From Pirellulales bacterium (GTDB taxonomy: Bacteria; Planctomycetota; Planctomycetia; Pirellulales; Lacipirellulaceae), in NCBI GenBank assembly GCA_022841705.1, contig JALHQZ010000018.1:1-40817 (forward strand): a DNA stretch of 40,817 bases, written 5' to 3'. The position numbers were made by a program, and so were the translations under genes. This document shows, piece by piece, positions 35,027 through 40,817 of the stretch (position 1 is the first letter of the stretch; every line of letters begins with the position of its first letter). The notes under the pieces were generated by a model. The model saw nothing but the letters and a program-made list of their open reading frames with translations. It was not told the origin of the DNA and did not search any database.

Positions 35027-36378
35027 GCTTGCGTCTCACGACTAGCGAAGAACTCAGCGCAAGCGATGCGGCAGAGTCGTCGTCGTTGCCCGAACCAGAG
35101 GAGATGTCGAGGAGCGAGTTGATTGAAGCACTTTCGGCGTTGAGCGAGTTTATCGGCTACGCGTTTGACTACGACTCGCGTGTGCGCTACGATTTCATTG
35201 CGCGCCTTGGCGGCGGTACTGCTGGCAACAGTTTTACTGCCACAACGAGCGGGTCGGCCGAAGCCGAGTGGGTGGTGAAAGACTTTTGGTCTATCGATGA
35301 CCGGCCCGCCGGCACCGAGAAACTCGACCCATCGTACAGCAACGAGTTTGTCTTTGATGATACCGTGGTCGAGACAGAGTACCAGATCAATCGTCTGCTG
35401 CGCGATCGCCTACCGGAGAGCTTTTGCAAGACATATTTGGTGTGCGCGGTCGACCGCTTCTACAATTTGACTCGAACGCGCGGCAGTATTGTTTTCCCAT
35501 ACGTACAGGCGACTCCACTCGATGCCTGGCTGCGCAACACAATCTACGAAGGCGTAGACGCGTACTTGCGTCTGCTCGACAGACTCGAGCTAGACTCGAT
35601 TGCAGAGCTGGTGCGCAAGCGTGCGCGCTTTGAGCGCCGAAGGCTGCTTGCGATCACTCCGCGCGAGAGGCAGGGTAGCGAGAGGCAGCTGCTTCGGTTT
35701 GAAAAGAAAGCCGTGCCAATTCTGCGACTTTTTGAGCGTTTGCAGGCCGAGCTGATGAAAGCGGCGAAAACGCTCATCGAGATCATTGCCGCGCTCGAAG
35801 ACGTCGACATCTACCATAGCGACATCAAGCCGGCCAATATTCTCTTTGACCGCACTGGCGGTGTGAGACTGATTGACTTTGGCATCTCCTGCACCACGCT
35901 GGAACCAAGCAAAAATGGAAAAATTGTGCTCGAATGCCCGCAGGTCTACGACACCACACCGACCTTTAGAGACCCGCTTTCGACGCGCGCGATACCAGGC
36001 ATTGATGCGCCGACAATCTCTTCATACACTGGCCTCTTTGACGTCTATGCGCTCGGCAAAGTGCTGCAGGTGATGTTTGACGCAGATGGCGGTCCCGCGA
36101 CGTTGACCGATGGCGCCTTTCCCGTCGTGAGACGAACTGAGCTCATGCCAGCCGGACTTTACGAGTTGATTGTTTCGATGACAGGCGACGGCCGCAAAAC
36201 ATACGCGACTTTGCCGACCAACATCACTGATGAGGACGCAGAGGAGCGAATGGCACTGATTCGGGAGCGCCCAACGGCACGCGGCGTGAGCGAGCAGTTT
36301 CAGAGAATCTACGAGCGTTGGAACAGCGGCAACATTAACGAAGTTGAAATGTCGAGCAGCAGCGACGACACATCGTGA
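35023..36378 (+). CDS. Second, diverged protein kinase (HSD instead of HRD)
   Basis: A 451-residue paralogue of the preceding kinase. The glycine loop is GGGTAGN (63-69) and the lysine WVVKDF (K86). The catalytic loop is HSDIKPAN (265-272), with Ser for Arg before the catalytic Asp; DFG is at 285-287. HxD kinases without the Arg are usually independent of activation-loop phosphorylation. A basic insert (about 195-235, RKRARFERRR...) is absent from the first kinase. The N-terminus is acidic and Ser-rich. ATG 35023 overlaps the upstream stop; no A-tract precedes it, so it may be translated by reinitiation from a shared message. Confidence 0.88.
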   Translation: MSLRLTTSEELSASDAAESSSLPEPEEMSRSELIEALSALSEFIGYAFDYDSRVRYDFIARLGGGTAGNSFTATTSGSAEAEWVVKDFWSIDDRPAGTEKLDPSYSNEFVFDDTVVETEYQINRLLRDRLPESFCKTYLVCAVDRFYNLTRTRGSIVFPYVQATPLDAWLRNTIYEGVDAYLRLLDRLELDSIAELVRKRARFERRRLLAITPRERQGSERQLLRFEKKAVPILRLFERLQAELMKAAKTLIEIIAALEDVDIYHSDIKPANILFDRTGGVRLIDFGISCTTLEPSKNGKIVLECPQVYDTTPTFRDPLSTRAIPGIDAPTISSYTGLFDVYALGKVLQVMFDADGGPATLTDGAFPVVRRTELMPAGLYELIVSMTGDGRKTYATLPTNITDEDAEERMALIRERPTARGVSEQFQRIYERWNSGNINEVEMSSSSDDTS

Positions 36379-36386
36379 GTGAAAGA

Positions 36387-37103
36387 ATGAGCGCAGAGTC
36401 AGACGACGATGAGGAGACGTCGGGCGAGTTTGAATCAATCTCATCATCAGACGAAAAGAGCTCTAGCTCGCCACTCGCACGCAACATTAGCGTACTGCGT
36501 CGCTCCGGCTCGCTGTCGCCAGTTGGCCAGCCACTCCGTCGCGTCGCATCGTCTCCGCATTCAATCGTGCGTAGCGCTGAGAGTAGCGAGCCTGGTCGGA
36601 AACAGCAGCGAGTCACAGAGGCGCTCGTACATCGCATGAATCGACTCGCAATTCGCAGGGGTTCAGTCTCAGCGCTGTTGATCCGAAGCGCGAGCGGGCC
36701 GGAGCCGCCAGCAACATTCACACTGATCGCTTATTCGCCAGACTGTCTCGGCCTGTCGCCAAAGCGGCTGTTCTGCGTGCCGAATTCGCAAATCGACGGC
36801 TACATGCGCGCGTGCATGGTCGCGGCGCACCAATGCGCAAAGCCCAGCGACCATTTTACTCAGCCACCTAAAACGCCTCAAATGGCGGCAGAGGAAGCGG
36901 CCGCCAAATTCGTAGTCATCTACGTGCTCGATCCGACCGTACCGCTGAGAGGCCGTGAGCACCGCACTCGTCTGATACAACATAGTCTTCAGACGTCGCC
37001 GCTGAAGCGCGGAGCATGGGCGCACTATGAGATTGCGCCCGACACCACCGATTTTGCCGATACACCAGTGACACACAACTACCTCTTTCACCTTTTTGTC
37101 TGA
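36387..37103 (+). CDS. Unknown protein with acidic Ser-rich N-terminus
   Basis: A 238-residue protein starting MSAESDDDEETSGEFES. The first 40 residues are acidic and phosphorylatable; a basic Ser/Arg stretch follows (about 40-65). A folded strand-helix domain runs to the end (FTLIAYSPDCLGL, KFVVIYVLDPTVPL, NYLFHLFV). I know no family. It lies eight bases after the second kinase and is probably expressed with it; a substrate of these kinases is a plausible role. An upstream GTG in frame (36375) is less likely than this ATG. Confidence 0.7.
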   Translation: MSAESDDDEETSGEFESISSSDEKSSSSPLARNISVLRRSGSLSPVGQPLRRVASSPHSIVRSAESSEPGRKQQRVTEALVHRMNRLAIRRGSVSALLIRSASGPEPPATFTLIAYSPDCLGLSPKRLFCVPNSQIDGYMRACMVAAHQCAKPSDHFTQPPKTPQMAAEEAAAKFVVIYVLDPTVPLRGREHRTRLIQHSLQTSPLKRGAWAHYEIAPDTTDFADTPVTHNYLFHLFV

Positions 37104-37123
37104 AACACAAATGAAAAAAGAAA

Positions 37124-39280
37124 ATGGCGGATAGGTATTTTTTTCCGCAAACGATGAGCAGTGGAAAGAAATGCAGTGGCAAGCAGTGTGCCGAATGTGC
37201 GGCGCACCGCTGCCCGAGCGTCGTGCAGCGACGTCAAGATGGCTGGTCGTTGGTGGAGCGTTTGGTGCTGGGCGACGCGCATACTCTGATCGATACGCTG
37301 GCGGTTCCGCGCGAATACTGCATTGCGGTGGTGGTGAAAAGTGAAATTGAGCCGAACAGCGGCGTGCATTGGGCCGGCTATCGCGACAATTCGCTGGCGT
37401 GCACGCAGGTGCTGTTCTTCGACTCGCGGCGCCAAATTGAAGCGCTCGACCGACTCGTCATCGACAGCACCATTCTGCACCACACCTGGGAGCAAGAGAC
37501 CGATGTGCGCTTCAATCAGCTGGTGGTCGACGCACGCAACTGCGCCTGCGGTCGCGAGCGCTGTCCGGGCAGCGCGCATCGCTCGCGTCTGCTGACTTCG
37601 CGCATGCATTGTGCGCCGGCACTCAGTGGCGCATTCAACGAAGTTTACGCGCCGCATACCGAATGCGGCCTCGCATCACCCGGCTACACGCGCCTCGCAA
37701 CGGCAGCGACTCAGCTGACGGCCAAACGAACGAGTGTGATGGATGCCGGTGCGGCGAGCGAGTCGATTGCAAACGCCTGTGCGCAGACAGTTGCCGAGTA
37801 CTGGCAAATCTACGACGAAACAACTGGCTACCCGCTGCTGCTGACGGGCGACGACGAGACCGACAACACTGCCCACGGTGCGCGCGCTTCGCACGAACCC
37901 GTGCTGGCGCTGCTCGACATCGATGCGCCAGCGGTGCTGGCGGCACACGCGCAGTCGCACCACAAAACACCACTGTGCGCCGCGCGCCTACTGCAGCTGC
38001 TGACGAAACGATTCTCGTATCCGAGCGAGGCAAACGAGGCGTTTGCCGAGAAACTGAATACGGCTGTCGACCGAGAGACGTTGCTGTGCCTGCTGCACGG
38101 CGCAATCCTGGCGGCGTCGAAAAAGGGCATCAGCCACGTCGACGACGACAACTGCTGCTGTCTCATTCACCACTACATTGAGACGCGCTGCGCCGAGCAG
38201 GTGCTGCTGACGCTCGTCGCGCTGCCGACCAATCCGCTCTACGCCGAAGCGGGCGATTCGATTTCTGATATCGAATCAGAGAGCGCGCGCATGCTCATGT
38301 GCAGTCAGGCCGCCGAGGCGCTCCAGCTGCAGGGCAAAATGGCTAGCGGCGCCATCGACTGGCGCGCCAAGAGCGGTGCGGCGAATCACTGCGATACGGT
38401 GCTCATGAAGAACGTGGCAATGCAGAGTCTGGTGGCTGCGCGCGCCGGACGCTTTACGCGCACCTACGACGCCATCAACGATCGCTTCAGCTTTCACCGC
38501 GTCGGTCCGCCGCGCGACATCGCAGTCGAATTTCAGCGCTACTGCGCTCGCCAGAAAAACGCCGCCAACACGGTCTACGCCGGCCTTAGACGCCCGGTCC
38601 AGACGCAGAAACTCGGTTCAATGAGCTATGCGGCGGTACTCGACGCCTCGAAACGCTTCTTCGGCGTCGCGGACGCGCAGTCGCTGAGCGAAATTGCGCT
38701 GAAGCGCGGCCTGTTTTCAGACGGCAAATTGCTCACGTCGCTCGCGCACTGGCTGTCGCCGGCCGCCAAACACTGCGTCGAGCACGCAATTCTCGCGCCC
38801 AAAGAAATTGTAGAATGTGTACAGAGAATTCTCGCCGGCACCTCGGAGCCCACTCAGCGCCGCATTCTCAGCACCACGTGCGAAAAGCGCCTGCTGTCAG
38901 AGATGCAGCTGACCGACAACAGGCGCCTCATAATGGCTCGCATCACCGGCCTCTTTTTCAGAGGCCTCCGGCACGAAGGCTCCGAAAGCGGCTACTCTGA
39001 TGCAGTCATCTATCTCACGGCCGCCGTTTTGCTGCTGCACCAGTGCGACGAACTAGCGACGCACCTGCTTCGCCCGCCGCCTCCACAACCATTGCAAAGA
39101 AAGGTTGCCAAGGCACCAGTGCAGCAGCCGAAGAAAAAGAAGCTCGCAAAGGCGCCCGCAGAGCAGCCGGCACCTGTCGTCGTCGAGAGAAAGGAGCGAT
39201 TCGATGAGTTTATGCTGCGCCTGACGCAGGTCGACTTTTTCGACTTTTTACGCGATCCTGCCTGGGTTGCGCCAGTGTAA
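37124..39280 (+). CDS. Large Cys-rich protein with N-terminal zinc-like clusters
   Basis: A 718-residue protein of unknown family. The first 45 residues hold a cysteine cluster CSGKQCAECAAHRC, and around 143-160 a second one, CACGRERCPGSAH. These may be treble-clef zinc sites. Helical repeats follow, with further cysteines (NCCCLIHH, about 342-349). A Lys/Pro/Gln-rich linker near 660-690 (KVAKAPVQQPKKKKLAKAP) resembles that in 20149-21837. The start at 37124 follows gaaaaaagaaaATGG; ATG 37154 (acgATGAGC) is a good alternative that removes ten residues. It is adjacent and convergent to the two-span membrane gene with a two-base gap. Confidence 0.72.
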   Translation: MADRYFFPQTMSSGKKCSGKQCAECAAHRCPSVVQRRQDGWSLVERLVLGDAHTLIDTLAVPREYCIAVVVKSEIEPNSGVHWAGYRDNSLACTQVLFFDSRRQIEALDRLVIDSTILHHTWEQETDVRFNQLVVDARNCACGRERCPGSAHRSRLLTSRMHCAPALSGAFNEVYAPHTECGLASPGYTRLATAATQLTAKRTSVMDAGAASESIANACAQTVAEYWQIYDETTGYPLLLTGDDETDNTAHGARASHEPVLALLDIDAPAVLAAHAQSHHKTPLCAARLLQLLTKRFSYPSEANEAFAEKLNTAVDRETLLCLLHGAILAASKKGISHVDDDNCCCLIHHYIETRCAEQVLLTLVALPTNPLYAEAGDSISDIESESARMLMCSQAAEALQLQGKMASGAIDWRAKSGAANHCDTVLMKNVAMQSLVAARAGRFTRTYDAINDRFSFHRVGPPRDIAVEFQRYCARQKNAANTVYAGLRRPVQTQKLGSMSYAAVLDASKRFFGVADAQSLSEIALKRGLFSDGKLLTSLAHWLSPAAKHCVEHAILAPKEIVECVQRILAGTSEPTQRRILSTTCEKRLLSEMQLTDNRRLIMARITGLFFRGLRHEGSESGYSDAVIYLTAAVLLLHQCDELATHLLRPPPPQPLQRKVAKAPVQQPKKKKLAKAPAEQPAPVVVERKERFDEFMLRLTQVDFFDFLRDPAWVAPV

Positions 39281-39282
39281 AT

Positions 39283-39897
39283 TCATTCCACCTTGTCTTC
39301 ATCGCTGACATGCTCGTTGTGGCAGTACGCCGCCTGCTTGGCGTAGCTGGCGGCGTGCAGGTGCGACACGTGCACCGGCAAACCACCACCGCTGTTCTGC
39401 CACGCTGAGTAGGCAATCGAGCCGAGCCAGAGTCCAATCGCCAGCACTGCAAAGACAGAGCCAAAGACGGCGGCGCCTGCGAGCAGATTGATCATGCCAA
39501 ACAAACCGACTTGAAACTCGAGACAGCTGCCCCACGGACAAAACTCAATCTGGCGCATCGTGCCGTAAAAGGCCTCGAGTCGCGGCCAGCGCCGAACAAC
39601 TCGCTCTGCGTCCAAACAGCCGGCAAACTGTTCGCCGCTCCTAACGCGCCTGTGAGCGTTCTCTGGAACACACAGGCCATTCGGATCTGCGAGATGGTCC
39701 GCTGCTCTCGCAAACAAACCCTGGTGCAGCTCGAGCTGCTGCCCGTAGAGCACGTTCACCTCCAACAACGTGCTGACGGCCGCCCAAAGAATCAGTACAC
39801 CCAGTACAGCGGCGACACCGGTGCACAAATAACTAGCGGCTTGCGAAAGGCGTGTTTTGCGCTTCTGGCCCGTTCGACTCCCGCCCCGAGCACTCAT
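39283..39897 (-). CDS. Two-span membrane protein with Cys-containing loop
   Basis: A 204-residue protein: a basic N-terminus (GQKRKTRLSQ), membrane span 1 (about 22-47, LCTGVAAVLGVLILWAAVS), an outside loop of about 85 residues with four or so cysteines (LCVPENAH, GCLDAE, FCPWGSC), span 2 (about 135-162, GMINLLAGAAVFGSVFAVLA) and a short tail. The paired cysteines suggest disulfides outside the cytosol. Start 39897 is ATGAGT after an A10 tract (gaaaaaaaaaaggATG), the longest in the window. A longer frame upstream (to 40392) is antisense to the next gene. Likely a virion or host-membrane protein of unknown role. Confidence 0.82.
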   Translation of the reverse strand: MSARGGSRTGQKRKTRLSQAASYLCTGVAAVLGVLILWAAVSTLLEVNVLYGQQLELHQGLFARAADHLADPNGLCVPENAHRRVRSGEQFAGCLDAERVVRRWPRLEAFYGTMRQIEFCPWGSCLEFQVGLFGMINLLAGAAVFGSVFAVLAIGLWLGSIAYSAWQNSGGGLPVHVSHLHAASYAKQAAYCHNEHVSDEDKVE

Positions 39898-39945
39898 CCT
39901 TTTTTTTTTTCGGCCCGCTTTTGTTTGAAAGTTACTGTGAAAGTG

Positions 39946-40380
39946 ATGATGACTTCGTCGCAGAGCAACATCGATATCATTCACACAGAGGCAGTCGCGC
40001 TGCTGGAAATTATGGAAAGCCGCGCATCTCTCTATTCCAGAGAATGGAAAGGAAAGACCTCGGCGCACATTGACCTGCTTCGCGAACTCCTTGGTCGTCT
40101 GATCGAGGAACTCGAATGCGCTCCGCACGCAGATGGCGATTCGATCGCGCTGAACGTCCGCAAAATTCGCCAGAACGGCACCGACAAAGCGATCAGACTT
40201 GTCAAGTCGAGCCTTGAAAAAGAGACCAAAGAGTCCTGCGAACTGCTGCGCCAACAGGCGCGCAAACATCTCGATGCGCTCACCACCGCCTCGGAGAGCA
40301 TGTTTGGCGGGAACGACTGGGCAGCGGCTGCGCCTTTCATGCCTATGGAAACACGCAGCATTCCGCAACCGACCTATTGA
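39946..40380 (+). CDS. Unknown helical 144-residue protein
   Basis: Begins MMTSSQSNIDIIHTEAVALL (either of two adjacent ATGs, 39946 or 39949). It is almost entirely helical, with heptad-like hydrophobic spacing (TSAHIDLLRELLGRLIEELE, AIRLVKSSLEKETKESCELL), so probably a coiled-coil or helical-bundle protein. The 48-base divergent gap to 39897 contains a T10 tract. The frame upstream of 39946 is antisense to the membrane gene. It is the last gene before the right repeat. Confidence 0.72.
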   Translation: MMTSSQSNIDIIHTEAVALLEIMESRASLYSREWKGKTSAHIDLLRELLGRLIEELECAPHADGDSIALNVRKIRQNGTDKAIRLVKSSLEKETKESCELLRQQARKHLDALTTASESMFGGNDWAAAAPFMPMETRSIPQPTY

Positions 40381-40556
40381 AAAAAAAGACATTCACTTTA
40401 GAGTGCACAAAATGGGTGGATTTCCTGCCATTTTGTCTTCTCATTTGCGACCTTCATTCTGTAACATTCCAAAAAAAACATGGTCAATTTTTCGACTCGC
40501 GGCAAGCGTGGTGCGGTTTGTTTTCCGAGGTCGTTTCGGGGTTATGTAAAAATGTC
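40381..40556. other. Non-coding right subterminal region with hairpin
   Basis: About 175 bases between the last gene and the terminal repeat. It has an A-tract directly after the stop, and a perfect 9-base stem (ACAAAATGG 40407-40415 with CCATTTTGT 40428-40436, 12-base loop), possibly a transcript 3' end signal. It also holds the inner subterminal repeat at 40486-40516. I see no gene. Confidence 0.5.
40486..40516 (-). repeat. Subterminal repeat, right copy 2
   Basis: Inverted copy of the subterminal unit, containing TTTCGACTCGCGGCAAGCGT followed by GGTGCGG. It lies 71 bases inward of the copy at 40557-40587. The bases between the two right copies do not resemble those between the two left copies, yet the spacing is the same. 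Confidence 0.8.
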
Positions 40557-40587
40557 AAAATTTCGACTCGCGGCAAGCGTGGTGCGG
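40557..40587 (-). repeat. Subterminal repeat, right copy 1
   Basis: Inverted copy of the unit at 615-645, at the inner edge of the right terminal repeat. It differs from the left copy by one base in the GCTCGCC/GCTTGCC segment. Confidence 0.8.
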
Positions 40588-40817
40588 CGAGACTGGAGGG
40601 GTCCATTCGGGCGCCACTCAAAAATTAGGCCCATTTTCAGACCTTTGGCGGCACCGTTTCGCGAACTTTTCGGCATTAAGGCCTATTCCGTTGCCGGGGA
40701 TTTTTTTAAAAAATCACTGGCTGGTAGATTTCGATTGCGCGTAAATTGGCACTGTCTCCGGGGGTAGGAAGAAAAAAGTGGGGAAAAATATTCGAGAGGG
40801 CCTCCACTTTTTTTGGC
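40557..40817 (-). repeat. Right terminal inverted repeat and truncated palindrome arm
   Basis: Positions 40557-40754 are the inverted copy of 448-645. Positions 40755-40817 equal bases 1-63 exactly, i.e. the first arm of the telomere palindrome, and the window then stops. The base next to the arm differs between ends (G at 40754; the left counterpart at 448 is T, i.e. A on the opposite strand), so the right end is a real second copy. The 63-base identity of the two window ends is what an assembler leaves when it closes a circle or runs across a head-to-tail junction. Confidence 0.88.

Noticed and set aside
1..40817. Bacterial phage, plasmid or chromosome segment
   Set aside because: No Shine-Dalgarno sites, eukaryotic-type kinases and PrimPol, N-glycosylated membrane protein and secreted GT31/GT8 enzymes, and hairpin-type inverted ends all argue for a eukaryotic host.
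1..40817. Assignment to mriyaviruses (Yaravirus relatives)
   Set aside because: Size and lack of a polymerase fit, but the HUH endonuclease, double-jelly-roll capsid protein and packaging ATPase of that group were not recognised. Kept only as a comparison.
1..40817. tRNA, rRNA or CRISPR features
   Set aside because: I saw no cloverleaf-like gene, no rRNA-like stretch and no array of regularly spaced repeats; the few direct repeats are inside genes or at the ends.

Overview
The window looks like an almost complete small linear double-stranded DNA replicon of a eukaryotic (protist-type) virus or virus-like element, about 40.8 kb. Both ends carry the same sequence in inverted orientation. The left end continues through a 447-base imperfect palindrome that reads like a hairpin telomere sequenced round its tip. 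The last 63 bases repeat the first 63 exactly, so the contig may have been assembled as a circle or across a concatemer junction. Signs of a eukaryotic host are eukaryotic-type protein kinases, a eukaryotic-type PrimPol, secreted glycosyltransferases, an N-glycosylated type I membrane protein, and the absence of Shine-Dalgarno sites. Most starts are instead preceded by a short A-rich or T-rich tract, and many read ATGAGY. Genes are on both strands, tightly packed, often with overlaps of 4 to 17 bases.

Layout. Positions 1-822 hold the telomere palindrome, terminal repeat and subterminal repeats. Positions 0.8-11.5 kb hold a membrane-anchored deoxynucleoside kinase, a PrimPol, a nucleoside-hydrolase-like gene cut by one in-frame TAG, a Cys-rich zinc protein, a polytopic membrane protein, several unknowns and a permuted NlpC/P60-type enzyme. 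Positions 11.5-16.7 kb are a visibly AT-richer island of four secretory-pathway glycan genes (fringe-like GT31, a second GT-A type enzyme, a GT8-like enzyme, a sugar-O-methyltransferase-like enzyme). Positions 16.7-24.8 kb hold adenine phosphoribosyltransferase, a degenerate GTPase-like protein, a Nudix hydrolase, a strongly biased basic/acidic protein with no usable ATG, a type I membrane glycoprotein with tyrosine motifs in its tail, a second deoxynucleoside kinase and two tiny genes. Positions 24.8-33.8 kb are a divergent pair of giant replication proteins, an SF1 (RecD/Pif1-like) helicase and an SF3-like AAA+ helicase. Positions 33.9-40.4 kb hold two tandem protein kinases, unknowns and a two-span membrane protein, before the right terminal repeat.

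How it may work together (inference): PrimPol, the SF3-like and SF1 helicases and the hairpin ends form a replication module that has no recognisable DNA polymerase and no HUH or tyrosine nickase. Kinases, APRT and Nudix tune nucleotides. The glycan island and membrane glycoproteins would decorate an envelope, particle surface or host membrane. I recognise no double-jelly-roll capsid protein, packaging ATPase, RNA polymerase subunit or family B DNA polymerase. Either the particle genes are too diverged to see by eye, or the element is not a conventional capsid-encoding virus.
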